Of a stretch of 64,000 bases of DNA, positions 34,167 to 42,340 are shown in pieces. The translations under genes and the position numbers were made by a program. Every line of letters begins with the position of its first letter. Position 1 is the first letter of the stretch. Origin of the DNA: Paracoccus sp. N5 (GTDB lineage Bacteria > Pseudomonadota > Alphaproteobacteria > Rhodobacterales > Rhodobacteraceae); assembly GCF_000371965.1 (NCBI RefSeq), contig NZ_AQUO01000001.1:2550001-2614000 (forward strand), written 5' to 3'. The notes under the pieces were generated by a model. That model worked only from the letters and a program-made list of their open reading frames with translations, did no database searches and was not told where the DNA came from.

Positions 34167-34376
34167 TCACCAATGCGGCGGGCGCTGGTCGGCCAGGGGA
34201 ATGGTTCCGCCCTCGGCTTCGCGTTCCGCCTCGCGCTCCATCAGCAGCCCGACCCGCCGGCTCAGCCGCGCGATCTCGCGCTCCTGGCGCGCCACGACCT
34301 CGGACAGGTCGTCGACCACCCGGCTCAGATGCGCCACGGCTTCCTCCAGCTGCACCGCCCGCTCGTGCTTGTCCAT
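34167..34376 (-). CDS. slyX: SlyX-family protein
   Basis: A 69-residue protein made almost entirely of one coiled coil (heptads in LEEAVAHLSRVVDDLSEVV and ARQEREIARLSRRVGLLM) and ending in the family's C-terminal signature RPPHW. The biochemical role of SlyX is not known. It is divergent from hisS, with the probable hisS promoter overlapping its start. Confidence 0.88.
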   Translation of the reverse strand: MDKHERAVQLEEAVAHLSRVVDDLSEVVARQEREIARLSRRVGLLMEREAEREAEGGTIPLADQRPPHW

Positions 34377-34397
34377 CAATCCTCCATCCGCTAGACC
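34369..34397 (+). promoter_or_regulatory. Predicted promoter for hisS
   Basis: TTGTCC, a 17-base spacer and TAGACC. It overlaps the first codons of the divergent slyX. The -10 is weak. Confidence 0.4.
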
Positions 34398-34424
34398 CGC
34401 GCCTGGAAAAGCCCGAGGCAAACC

Positions 34425-35960
34425 ATGGCGAAAGATCAGAAGAAACAGCCCCGACCCAAGGCGGAAACGCCCAAGGGGTTCCGTGACTATTTCGGCGCGG
34501 ACGTCACCGAACGCAAGCAGATGCTGGACCGCATCGCCGAGATCTATCATCGCCACGGCTTCGAGCCCCTGGAAACCAGCGCCGTCGAGACCGTCGAGGC
34601 GCTGGGCAAGTTCCTGCCCGACGTCGACCGCCCCAATGCGGGCGTCTTTGCCTGGCAAGAGGCCGAGGTGCCGGGTGGCGGCGCCGGCGACTGGCTGGCG
34701 CTGCGCTATGACCTGACCGCGCCCTTGGCCCGCGTCGCGGCGCAGTTCCGAAACGATCTGCCCAGCCCCTATCGCCGCTATGCCATGGGCCCGGTCTGGC
34801 GCAACGAAAAGCCGGGGCCGGGCCGCTTCCGCCAGTTCTATCAATGCGACGCCGATACCGTGGGCTCGGCCTCGGTCGCGGCAGATGCCGAGATCTGCGC
34901 CATGCTGGCGGCGGCGCTGGAACATGCTGGCATCGCCCGCGGCGATTACCTGATCCGCATCAACAACCGCAAGGTGCTGAACGGCATCTTGGAAGCCATG
35001 GGCGTGGCCGAGGGCAAGCCCGCCGACGACGTGCTGCGCACCATCGACAAGTTCGACAAGGTCGGCGAGGAGGGCGTGCGCCAGCTGCTGACCTCGGGCC
35101 GCAAGGACGAGTCCGGCGCCTTCATCGAGGGCGTGGGGCTTTCGCCCGAACAGGCCGGGCCGGTGCTGGCCTTCCTGACCTCGAAGGGCGCGGACAATGC
35201 CGCGACGCTGGCCAACCTGCGCACCGCCGTCGGCGCCTCGGCCGTGGGCGCCGAGGGGGTCGAGGAGCTTGCGCAGATCAGCCAGATGCTCGCCGCCATG
35301 GGCGTGGGCGAGGATCGCGCCGTGATCGACCCCTCGATCGTGCGCGGCCTGGGCTATTACACCGGCCCGGTCTTCGAGGCCGAGCTGACCTTCGAAATCC
35401 TCGACGACAAGGGCCGCAAGCGCCAGTTCGGCAGCGTCGCGGGCGGCGGACGCTACGACGGGCTGGTCGAACGCTTCACCGGCCAGAAGGTGCCTGCGAC
35501 CGGCGTCTCCATCGGCGTGGACCGGCTGCTGGCCGCGCTGCGCGCCAAAGGGCTGATGGGCGGCACCGAGCCGGGCCCGGTCGTCGTCACCGTCATGGAC
35601 CGCGAGCGCATGGCCGATTACCAGGCCATGGCGGCGGAACTGCGCGCCGCCGGCATCCGCGCCGAGGTCTATCTGGGCAACCCCAAGAACTTCGGCAACC
35701 AGCTGAAATATGCCGACAAGCGTGGCTCAGAAATCGCGATTATTCAAGGTGCTGACGAAGCAGACCGCGGCGTGCTCCAGATAAAGGATCTTCACCTAGG
35801 GGCAATTGTGTCAAATACCAATTTGAGCCACGAGGAATGGAAGTCCCATCCAACACAGATTGAAGTGCCTCGCGACGAGTTGGTTGAGGCGGTTCAAGGG
35901 CTTGAGCGGACAATCGGGTGGCGCAAACAAGAGCGAGCCAAGTCGCTGGATAGAAAATGA
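34425..35960 (+). CDS. hisS: Histidyl-tRNA synthetase
   Basis: A 511-residue class II aminoacyl-tRNA synthetase. Motif 1 lies near GFRDYFGADVTERKQ, motif 2 in RYAMGPVWRNEKPGPGRFR, the HisA loop in RGLGYYTGPVFE and motif 3 in GVSIGVDRLLAAL. The anticodon-binding domain starts near residue 385. From about base 35720 to the stop (the last 80 codons), codon usage changes sharply: TCA, ATA, CTA, TTG, CAA, ATT and AGA appear and GC falls from roughly two thirds to about 54 percent, while the protein remains in frame and homologous (YADKRGSEIAIIQGADEADRG). It overlaps hisZ by four bases (ATGA). Confidence 0.96.
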   Translation: MAKDQKKQPRPKAETPKGFRDYFGADVTERKQMLDRIAEIYHRHGFEPLETSAVETVEALGKFLPDVDRPNAGVFAWQEAEVPGGGAGDWLALRYDLTAPLARVAAQFRNDLPSPYRRYAMGPVWRNEKPGPGRFRQFYQCDADTVGSASVAADAEICAMLAAALEHAGIARGDYLIRINNRKVLNGILEAMGVAEGKPADDVLRTIDKFDKVGEEGVRQLLTSGRKDESGAFIEGVGLSPEQAGPVLAFLTSKGADNAATLANLRTAVGASAVGAEGVEELAQISQMLAAMGVGEDRAVIDPSIVRGLGYYTGPVFEAELTFEILDDKGRKRQFGSVAGGGRYDGLVERFTGQKVPATGVSIGVDRLLAALRAKGLMGGTEPGPVVVTVMDRERMADYQAMAAELRAAGIRAEVYLGNPKNFGNQLKYADKRGSEIAIIQGADEADRGVLQIKDLHLGAIVSNTNLSHEEWKSHPTQIEVPRDELVEAVQGLERTIGWRKQERAKSLDRK

Positions 35961-37024
35961 GCAAGCGCGAGAAACAGGCCATCGGCCAGCAGATCCTCGC
36001 CGCCTTCCGCGCCGCCGGCGCGCAGGAGGTCGCGCCCGACCTGCTGCTGCCGGCCGAGACGCTGCTGGACCTTTACGGCGAGGACATCCGTGCCCGCGCC
36101 TATGTCACCCAGGACCCGATCCGGGGCGAGATGATGCTGCGGCCGGACTTCACCGTGCCCGTGGTGCAGATGCACATGCAGAACGGCGCCGAGCCCGCCC
36201 GCTATTGCTACCTGGGCGAGGTGTTCCGCAAGCAGGACCATGGCGAGACCCGGCCCGAGCATCCGCGCGACAACGAATACCTGCAAGCCGGTTTCGAGCT
36301 TTTTGCCCGCGACCCGGATGCCGATGCCGAGGTCTTTGCGCTGTTCCACAGCGTGCTGATGCCGCTGGGCCTGCGGGCCAGCATGGGCGACATGGACCTG
36401 CTGATGGATGCGGTGCGCGCGCTGCCGCTGTCGGGCGCGCGCCGCGCCGCGCTGCTGCACCACATCTGGCGGCCGCGCCGCTTTGCCAAGGCGCTGGCAC
36501 GCTTCGCCGCGCCGTCCGAGCCGCGCCCCTGTGCCGACAGCGTGGCGCCCTGGACCGGGCTGCGCAGCCCGGAAGAGATGCAGGCCCGGCTCGACCGCCT
36601 GCGCGCCGATGCCGCCGAGGCGCCGCTGCCGGCGCTCTGGGTCGCGCGGCTCGAGCGGCTTTTCGCCATCGACGCCCCGGCGCCCGAGGCGCTGCGCGAG
36701 CTGCGCGGGCTGGCCGCCGACATCCCCGACATCGCGCCGGCGGTGGACCGGCTGGAGCGCAACCTCGGCTTGCTCGCGGCACGCGGCATCGACGTGGCGG
36801 CGATCCGATTCGACGCCAGCCACGGCCGGCACACGATGGAATATTACGACGGCATGACCTTCAGCTTCACCGCCCCGGGCCGGGCGGACTGGCCGCCGGT
36901 CGCCACCGGCGGGCGCTATGATGCCCTGGCCGCGGTGCTGGGCCAGGCGCAGGGCCGCTCGATCCCGGCGGTGGGCGGCATCATCCGCCCCGGGCTGGTT
37001 TATGAACTGGGGGGGCTGGCATGA
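35957..37024 (+). CDS. hisZ: ATP phosphoribosyltransferase regulatory subunit
   Basis: A 355-residue paralogue of the HisS catalytic core that lacks aminoacylation and is required by short-form HisG for the first step of histidine synthesis. Class II motif remnants are visible (MMLRPDFTVPVVQMHM, YLGEVFRKQDHGETRPEH, FDASHGRHTMEYYDG). The C-terminal anticodon-binding domain of HisS is absent, as expected. It is sandwiched between hisS and hisG with four-base overlaps at both ends, giving a tightly coupled hisS-hisZ-hisG operon. Confidence 0.96.
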   Translation: MSKREKQAIGQQILAAFRAAGAQEVAPDLLLPAETLLDLYGEDIRARAYVTQDPIRGEMMLRPDFTVPVVQMHMQNGAEPARYCYLGEVFRKQDHGETRPEHPRDNEYLQAGFELFARDPDADAEVFALFHSVLMPLGLRASMGDMDLLMDAVRALPLSGARRAALLHHIWRPRRFAKALARFAAPSEPRPCADSVAPWTGLRSPEEMQARLDRLRADAAEAPLPALWVARLERLFAIDAPAPEALRELRGLAADIPDIAPAVDRLERNLGLLAARGIDVAAIRFDASHGRHTMEYYDGMTFSFTAPGRADWPPVATGGRYDALAAVLGQAQGRSIPAVGGIIRPGLVYELGGLA

Positions 37025-37698
37025 TCCGGCTGGGGGTGCCGTCCAAGGGGCGGCTGATGGAGCAGACCTTCGACTGGTTCGCCGCCCGCGGCGTGACCCT
37101 GTCGCGCGCCGGCTCGGACCGCGAATATGCCGGCCGGGTCGAGGGCGCGGAAAACGTGGCGCTGGTGCTGTTGTCGGCCGGCGAGATCCCGCGCGAGCTG
37201 CAGGCTGGCCGCATCCATCTGGGCGTGACCGGCACCGACCTGATCCGCGAGAAGCTGGCTGGCTGGCGCAGCCATGTCGAGGAGCTGGCGCCGATGGGCT
37301 TCGGCCATGCCGACCTGATCCTGGCCGTGCCGGCCTGCTGGCGCGATTGCGAGACGCTGGACGATTTCGCCACCATCGCCCGCGACTTTCGCGCCGAACA
37401 TGGCTTCCGCCTGCGCATCGCCACGAAATACCACCGGCTGGTGCGGGCCTGGCTTTCGGCCGAGGAGGTCGCCGATTACCAGCTGGTCGACAGCCAGGGC
37501 GCGACCGAAGGCACAGTGGCCAACCTGACCGCCGAGGCCATCGCCGACATCACCTCGTCGGGCGAGACGCTGCGCGCCAACCACCTGAAGATCATCGAGG
37601 GCGAGCCGATCCTGCGTTCGCAGGCGACGCTGCTGCGCTCGATCGCGGCCGGGGACGAGGCCGAGGTGCGGGAATTCGCCGCCCGGCTGGGGCTCTAG
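37021..37698 (+). CDS. hisG: ATP phosphoribosyltransferase, short form
   Basis: A 225-residue HisG(S) subunit that joins ATP and PRPP to phosphoribosyl-ATP. It starts IRLGVPSKGRLMEQT, and the PRPP-binding loop is the acidic/Gly/Thr stretch near DSQGATEGTVANL. It lacks the C-terminal regulatory domain of long-form HisG, consistent with the hisZ gene that overlaps its start. Feedback inhibition by histidine then acts on the HisG-HisZ complex. Confidence 0.97.
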   Translation: MIRLGVPSKGRLMEQTFDWFAARGVTLSRAGSDREYAGRVEGAENVALVLLSAGEIPRELQAGRIHLGVTGTDLIREKLAGWRSHVEELAPMGFGHADLILAVPACWRDCETLDDFATIARDFRAEHGFRLRIATKYHRLVRAWLSAEEVADYQLVDSQGATEGTVANLTAEAIADITSSGETLRANHLKIIEGEPILRSQATLLRSIAAGDEAEVREFAARLGL

Positions 37699-37751
37699 CA
37701 ACCGCGGGCGGGGCAGGGGCGTTCCTCTTGGCAACCAACCGGAGGAAACCG

Positions 37752-38120
37752 ATGCGCCTGCCCGTCCTGCTGATCGCCCTTGCCGCCACCCCCGCCCTGG
37801 CCTCCAGCGACGAAGCCTGGGCGCAGTTCCGCGCCGAGGTGGAAAAGGCCTGCACGGCGCTGGCGCCGGCCGAGGGCGAAACGGCGATCGAGATCAACCC
37901 CTTCGGGTCTGAAAGCTATGGCGCGGCCTTGCTCATCACCACGCTGGCCGATGGCGGCGCCGACCGTTATGTCTGCATCTACGACAAGAAGGCCAAGACG
38001 GCCGAACTGACCGCCGCCTTCGAGCAGCCCAAGGATGTGTCGATGCCGGCCGCCACCAGCGGCGGCAATGTCGTGCCCGAGGAAACAACCAAGACGGATA
38101 CGCATCTGGTCAAGCCCTGA
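37752..38120 (+). CDS. Small exported protein of unknown function
   Basis: A 122-residue protein with a clear signal peptide (MRLPVLLIALAATPALAS) and a mature part of about 104 residues containing one Cys pair (Cys in KACTAL and YVCIYDK) that may form a disulfide. I do not recognise a domain. GGAGGAAACC precedes the ATG by a normal distance. It lies 53 bases after hisG and may be read through from the his operon, but nothing links it to histidine. Confidence 0.82.
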   Translation: MRLPVLLIALAATPALASSDEAWAQFRAEVEKACTALAPAEGETAIEINPFGSESYGAALLITTLADGGADRYVCIYDKKAKTAELTAAFEQPKDVSMPAATSGGNVVPEETTKTDTHLVKP

Positions 38121-38134
38121 CGCCGCTTGGTCTG

Positions 38135-38170
38135 CCCGGTCGCAGGGGTATTTGAAAAACAGAGAAAGCC
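38135..38170 (+). repeat. Dispersed intergenic element, copy 8
   Basis: CGGTCGCAGGGGTATTTG then AAAAACAGAGAAAGCC, ending next to the ftsY stop. With copy 6 it is the closest match to the consensus. Confidence 0.8.
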
Positions 38171-39229
38171 TCAGTCGAGCCCGACCAGCGCCCGGGCGAA
38201 GTCGCGGGCGTCGAAGGCGTCGAGATCGTCGATCTGTTCGCCCACGCCGATGGCATGAATCGGCAAGCCGAAACGGTCGGCCAGCGCCACCAGGACGCCG
38301 CCGCGCGCGGTGCCGTCGAGCTTGGTCATGACGAGGCCCGAGACATCGGCGAGCTTCTGGAAGGTCTCGACCTGGCTCAGCGCGTTCTGGCCGGTGGTGG
38401 CGTCCAGCACCAGCAGGGTGTTGTGCGGCGCCGAAGGGTCCTTCTTGCGGATGACGCGGACGATCTTGGCCAGTTCCTCCATCAGGTCCTGGCGGTTCTG
38501 CAACCGGCCGGCGGTGTCGATCATCAGAAGGTCGGCGCCCTCGGCCTCGGCCCGGGTCATGGCGTCGAAGGCAAGGCTGGCGGGGTCCGAGCCCTCGGGC
38601 GCGGTCATCACCGGCACGCCGGCGCGGCTTCCCCAGACCTGCAACTGCTCGACGGCAGCGGCGCGGAAGGTGTCGCCGGCGGCGATGACGACGTTCTTGC
38701 CCGCCGTCTTGAACTGGCTCGCCAGCTTGCCGATGGTCGTGGTCTTGCCCGAGCCGTTCACGCCCACCACCAGCACCACCTGCGGCCGTTTGGGATAGAT
38801 CGGCAGGGGCTTCGCCACCGGGGTCATGATCCGGGCGATTTCGGCGGCCAGCAGTTCCTTCAGCTCGGTGGCCGAGATGCGGCGGCCCATGCGGCCCTCG
38901 GCAATATTGGCGGTGACGCGCAACGCGGTCTCGACGCCCATGTCGGCCTGGATCAGCATCTCTTCCAGCTGCTCCAGCATCTCGTCGTCGAGCTCGCGCC
39001 GCGGCTCGGCCGGGGCGGCCTGGCCGAAGAGGCGGCCCAGAAGCCCGGGCTTGGCAGGCGTTTCGGGCGGCGGGGCCTCCGGGACGGGAACGGGTGCGGC
39101 AACCGGCGGCGCAGGCACCGGCGCCGCGCCTTGCGGACCTGCGCCTTCCGACACGATGTCATCCAGCCCCGCGCCGATCTTCGACGAGGACCGCGTCAGC
39201 CGCTCGCGCAGTTTCGAGAAAAACGCCAT
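38171..39229 (-). CDS. ftsY: Signal recognition particle receptor FtsY
   Basis: A 352-residue SRP GTPase at the inner membrane, which docks SRP-bound ribosomes to the translocon. An N-terminal amphipathic region and Pro/Ala-rich acidic A domain (1-75) precede the NG domain. Motifs seen are G1 VVGVNGSGKTTTIGKL, the SRP insertion-box DTFRAAAVEQL, G3 IDTAGRLQN, G4 VMTKLDGTARGG and the closing segment GVGEQIDDL. I chose the ATG at 39229, which gives the typical start MAFFSKLRERLTRSS. Confidence 0.97.
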   Translation of the reverse strand: MAFFSKLRERLTRSSSKIGAGLDDIVSEGAGPQGAAPVPAPPVAAPVPVPEAPPPETPAKPGLLGRLFGQAAPAEPRRELDDEMLEQLEEMLIQADMGVETALRVTANIAEGRMGRRISATELKELLAAEIARIMTPVAKPLPIYPKRPQVVLVVGVNGSGKTTTIGKLASQFKTAGKNVVIAAGDTFRAAAVEQLQVWGSRAGVPVMTAPEGSDPASLAFDAMTRAEAEGADLLMIDTAGRLQNRQDLMEELAKIVRVIRKKDPSAPHNTLLVLDATTGQNALSQVETFQKLADVSGLVMTKLDGTARGGVLVALADRFGLPIHAIGVGEQIDDLDAFDARDFARALVGLD

Positions 39230-39282
39230 GCACCCATCCTTCTGCCTGTGGCGCAAGAGACTAGGCGTTCCGCGGCCAAAGG

Positions 39283-39307
39283 AAAAGGGCGCCTGCGAAG
39301 CGCCCTT
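39283..39307 (-). terminator. Rho-independent terminator after the aldolase gene
   Basis: On the minus strand, AAGGGCGC and GCGCCCTT arms with a seven-base loop, followed by TTTTCC. It is directly adjacent to copy 9 of the dispersed element. Confidence 0.75.
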
Positions 39308-39354
39308 CTTTCTTGTCGAAATATCCCGGGGGTGCGGGGGCAGCGCCCCCGCGG
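39306..39354 (-). repeat. Dispersed intergenic element, copy 9, with GC hairpin
   Basis: Minus-strand reading: GCGGGGGC / GCCCCCGC hairpin (39334-39352), ACCCCCGGGATATTTCG, then ACAAGAAAGAAG. The core is ATATTT instead of GTATTT. Confidence 0.7.
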
Positions 39355-39358
39355 ACGC

Positions 39359-40288
39359 TCAGGCCTTGCCCAGATAGATGTCGACCAGCTTCTGCAGCAT
39401 CTCCAGCGCATCCTCGCGCGAGCGCTGGAAGCTGTTGCGGCCGATGATCGAGCCGTTGCCGCCGCCGTCGCGGATGGCGCGGGCGTCGTCAAAGACCGCG
39501 TCCGAACCCTTGGCCGCGCCGCCCGAGAACACCACGATGCGGCGGCCGTTGAACGAGGCCTGCATGCAATGCGCGACGCGCTTGGCCTGGGTCGAGACGT
39601 CGATCCCCTTGTCCTCGTAGACCTTCTTCGCTTCCGGCAGCATCAGGTGGTCGGTGGACAGCTTGATCTTGATGATATGCGCGCCGATCAGCGCCGCGAT
39701 CTGGGCGGCATAGGCGGCGATGTCGATGGCGGTCTCGCCGTCCTTGGTGATCGCCTCGCCGCGCGGATAGGACCAGATCACGGTCGCGACGCCCTTGGCG
39801 GCGGCTTCCTTGCGCATCTCGACGATCTCTTCGACCATGTCGAGCGCCATGTCGCTGCCCGGATAGATGGTGAAGCCGATGGCCGAGCAGCCCAGCCGCA
39901 GCGCATCGTCGACCGAAGCCGTGATCGCCTGGTTCTTGCCGGCGGTGTCCGACATCAGCGAATTGGCCGAGTTCACTTTCAGGATGGTCGGGATCTGGCC
40001 GGCAAAGGTGTCGGCGCCCGCCTCGATCATGCCCAGCGGCGCGGCGTAGGCATTCAGCCCGGCGTCGATCGCCAGCTGGTAGTGGTAATGCGGGTCATAG
40101 CCGGCCGGGTTCGGGGCGAAGCTGCGCGCCGGGCCGTGCTCGAAGCCCTGGTCCACCGGCAGGATGATCATCTTGCCGGTGCCGGCCAGCTTGCCGGTCA
40201 TCAGCATGCGGGCCAGCTGGGCCTTCACACCAGGCGCTTCGCCCTCGTAATTGGCGAGGATCTTGCGGACGGTATCGGTCATCTGCAT
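39359..40288 (-). CDS. Class I fructose-bisphosphate aldolase (FbaB/DhnA type)
   Basis: A 309-residue archaeal-type class I aldolase that cleaves fructose 1,6-bisphosphate to DHAP and glyceraldehyde 3-phosphate. The N-terminal strand MIILPVDQGFEHGPA and the probable Schiff-base lysine region HIIKIKLST match the family. The phosphate-binding segment is VVFSGGAAKGSDAVF. I prefer the ATG at 40288, since GGAG lies six bases upstream of it; an in-frame ATG four codons earlier has no site. It is near pgk and has its own terminator, consistent with glycolytic or gluconeogenic use. Confidence 0.93.
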   Translation of the reverse strand: MQMTDTVRKILANYEGEAPGVKAQLARMLMTGKLAGTGKMIILPVDQGFEHGPARSFAPNPAGYDPHYHYQLAIDAGLNAYAAPLGMIEAGADTFAGQIPTILKVNSANSLMSDTAGKNQAITASVDDALRLGCSAIGFTIYPGSDMALDMVEEIVEMRKEAAAKGVATVIWSYPRGEAITKDGETAIDIAAYAAQIAALIGAHIIKIKLSTDHLMLPEAKKVYEDKGIDVSTQAKRVAHCMQASFNGRRIVVFSGGAAKGSDAVFDDARAIRDGGGNGSIIGRNSFQRSREDALEMLQKLVDIYLGKA

Positions 40289-40360
40289 CGGGAACTCCAT
40301 GTCGAGAATGGCGGCTGCTTAGCAGACCCGCCGCCAAGGGCAATCAGGGTTGCGCTAACG

Positions 40361-40385
40361 GGAACTTCCCGTCCGCCCGCGCGTT
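40361..40385 (+). promoter_or_regulatory. EcfG-type (general stress sigma) promoter
   Basis: GGAAC (40361-40365), exactly 16 bases, then CGTT (40382-40385): a perfect match to the alphaproteobacterial sigma-EcfG consensus. About 30 bases upstream of the small membrane-protein gene at 40416. Confidence 0.6.
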
Positions 40386-40415
40386 ATGTCCGGTCGTAAT
40401 CGGGAGGACATTCCC

Positions 40416-40622
40416 ATGGCGAACGAAGACCCCGCAGGCATTCCCGAACAGATCCGTCAGAACCGGCCCTTCTTCCTGGTGCTTGGCCTGGCGTTCGTGA
40501 TTTCCATCTGCGCCTTCCTGTATATCCTGTTCATGGATACCAGCGGCCGCGACATCGAGCGCAACCTGCCGCCGGCCGTCACGGCGCCGGCCCCGCAGGC
40601 CCCCGCGCCGGCCTCTGGTTAA
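40416..40622 (+). CDS. Small single-pass membrane protein
   Basis: A 68-residue protein with one transmembrane helix (about 20-42, FFLVLGLAFVISICAFLYIL) and a short Pro/Ala-rich C-terminal tail. GGGAGG precedes the ATG. No domain is recognised. The perfect EcfG-type promoter just upstream suggests induction in the general stress response. The same architecture recurs in the next gene. Confidence 0.75.
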   Translation: MANEDPAGIPEQIRQNRPFFLVLGLAFVISICAFLYILFMDTSGRDIERNLPPAVTAPAPQAPAPASG

Positions 40623-40667
40623 GGCCAGCCTGCCGGGCGGGGTGCCATCCGCCCGGCAACCTTGACG

Positions 40668-40693
40668 GGAACCGCGGCTTCCCTTGCCGGGTT
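40668..40693 (+). promoter_or_regulatory. Near-consensus EcfG-type promoter
   Basis: GGAAC (40668-40672), 17 bases, then GGTT (40690-40693), one mismatch from CGTT. About 20 bases upstream of the ATG at 40714. Confidence 0.4.
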
Positions 40694-40713
40694 TTGCCGA
40701 AGAGGAGATTGTC

Positions 40714-40950
40714 ATGTCACACAATACCGAACCCGAGAAAGCCGCCCGCCGTCACCCGGCGGCGATCATCGCCATTGCGGTCGCGCTGGCGATTGCTGCG
40801 CTGGCGGCCTTCCTGTTCCTCGGCGCCGAGCCCAAGGAGACGAACGACGTCTCGCGCATCGAATCGGAAACGCCGGCGACGGCCGAGGGCACCGCAACCC
40901 CGGCACCCGCACAACCGACCGAGGCGCCGGCCGCGCCTGCGCAGAACTGA
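40714..40950 (+). CDS. Small single-pass membrane protein, Ala/Pro/Thr-rich tail
   Basis: A 78-residue protein: a short charged N-terminus (TEPEKAARRHP), a transmembrane helix (about 17-37, AIIAIAVALAIAALAAFLFL) and a low-complexity Ala/Pro/Thr/Glu tail that would lie in the periplasm. AGAGGAG precedes the ATG. No domain is recognised. It parallels the preceding gene in layout and probable stress control, although the sequences are not clearly related. Confidence 0.72.
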   Translation: MSHNTEPEKAARRHPAAIIAIAVALAIAALAAFLFLGAEPKETNDVSRIESETPATAEGTATPAPAQPTEAPAAPAQN

Positions 40951-40973
40951 AAAAGGGGGCCGCTCCGGCCCCC
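40950..40973 (-). terminator. Rho-independent terminator after pgk
   Basis: On the minus strand, GGGGGCC / GGCCCCC arms followed by TTTTT. It abuts the stop of the convergent small gene. Confidence 0.8.
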
Positions 40974-40984
40974 CGATCATGGCG

Positions 40985-42181
40985 TCAGTGCTTTTGCAGC
41001 GCCGCGACGCCGGGCAGTTCCTTGCCTTCCATCCATTCCAGGAAGGCTCCGCCGGCGGTCGAGATGAAGGTGAAATCCCCCGCGACCCCGGCCTTGTTCA
41101 GCGCCGCCACCGTGTCGCCGCCGCCGGCGACCGAGATCAGCTTGCCCTCGCGCGTCAGCCGGGCCGCCTCGGCCGCGGCGGCATTGGTCGCGGCGTCGAA
41201 GGGGGCAATCTCGAAGGCGCCGAGCGGGCCGTTCCAGATCAGCGTGCGCGAGGCCTCGAAGACGGCGCGGATCGCCTCGACCGTCTGCGGCCCGGCGTCG
41301 AGGATCATCGCATCGGCCGGGCAGGCGCCGGCGGCCACGGTTTCGCTCTCCGCGCCGGCCTTGAACTCGCGGGCCACGACGACATCGACCGGTAGGTGGA
41401 TGGTGCAGCCGCCGCTTTGCGCCTTGGCCAGGATCTCGCGCGCGGTGTCGGCCATGTCGCGCTCGGCCAGCGACTTGCCGACCTCGATGCCTTGGGCGAC
41501 CAGGAAGGTATTGGCCATGCCGCCGCCGATCACCAGATGGTCGACCTTCTCGATCAGGTTGCCGAGCAGGTCGAGCTTGGTCGAGACCTTGGCGCCGCCG
41601 ACCACCGCCACCACCGGGCGCTGCGGATTGCCCAATGCGGCGTCCAGCGCCTTCAGCTCCGCCTCCATCAGCCGGCCGGCGGCGGCGGGCAGCAGCCGTG
41701 CCAACCCCTCGGTCGAGGCATGGGCCCGATGCGCGGCAGAGAAGGCGTCGTTCACATAGGCCTGCCCCAGCGCCGCCAGCGAGGCGGCAAAGGTCGGATC
41801 GTTTTCCTCTTCGCCGGGATAGAAGCGGGTGTTTTCCAGCAGCGCCACATCGCCCGGCTTCAGGTCGGCCACCACGCGCTTGGCCGGGCCGCCGATGGCT
41901 TCCTCGGCGAATGTCACCGGCTGGCCAAGCGCCGCCTCCAGCGCCGGAAGCACGACCTTCAGGCTCATCGAATCCACGCGCTTGCCCTTGGGACGGTCGA
42001 AATGCGCCAGCAGCACCGGGATACCGCCCTTGGCCTGGATGTCCTTGACGGTCGGCACGATCTTCTCGATCCGGGTCGCGTCGGTGACCTGGCCGTTCTC
42101 GACCGGGACGTTCACGTCCACGCGGACGAGCACAACCTTGCCGTTCAGATCCAGATCGTCGATCGTGTTGAAATCCGCCAT
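40985..42181 (-). CDS. pgk: Phosphoglycerate kinase
   Basis: A 398-residue glycolytic kinase interconverting 1,3-bisphosphoglycerate and 3-phosphoglycerate with ADP/ATP. The N-terminal substrate domain starts GKVVLVRVDVNVPVENG. The nucleotide domain contains VVGGAKVSTKLDLL and the C-terminal loop SVAGGGDTVAAL. The 3-PG-binding motif reads AHFDRPKG, with Asp where most PGKs have Gly (HxGRP). I cannot say whether this is a family feature. The ATG at 42181 fits the family; it diverges from the cyclophilin pair. Confidence 0.96.
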   Translation of the reverse strand: MADFNTIDDLDLNGKVVLVRVDVNVPVENGQVTDATRIEKIVPTVKDIQAKGGIPVLLAHFDRPKGKRVDSMSLKVVLPALEAALGQPVTFAEEAIGGPAKRVVADLKPGDVALLENTRFYPGEEENDPTFAASLAALGQAYVNDAFSAAHRAHASTEGLARLLPAAAGRLMEAELKALDAALGNPQRPVVAVVGGAKVSTKLDLLGNLIEKVDHLVIGGGMANTFLVAQGIEVGKSLAERDMADTAREILAKAQSGGCTIHLPVDVVVAREFKAGAESETVAAGACPADAMILDAGPQTVEAIRAVFEASRTLIWNGPLGAFEIAPFDAATNAAAAEAARLTREGKLISVAGGGDTVAALNKAGVAGDFTFISTAGGAFLEWMEGKELPGVAALQKH

Positions 42182-42340
42182 CTCGTTTCCTTTCCTGCCG
42201 GGCTGACGCAGCCGTGCGCGGTTTTCCCGCACAATGACATATTCGTCAACCGGCAGGGCGAACCCGGACGAGCGGGCGGCGTTGTGCGACCGGGACGAAA
42301 TGCGTAAGGCTGCACCCGAGCCTGAGAAGAGGAGACCCCC

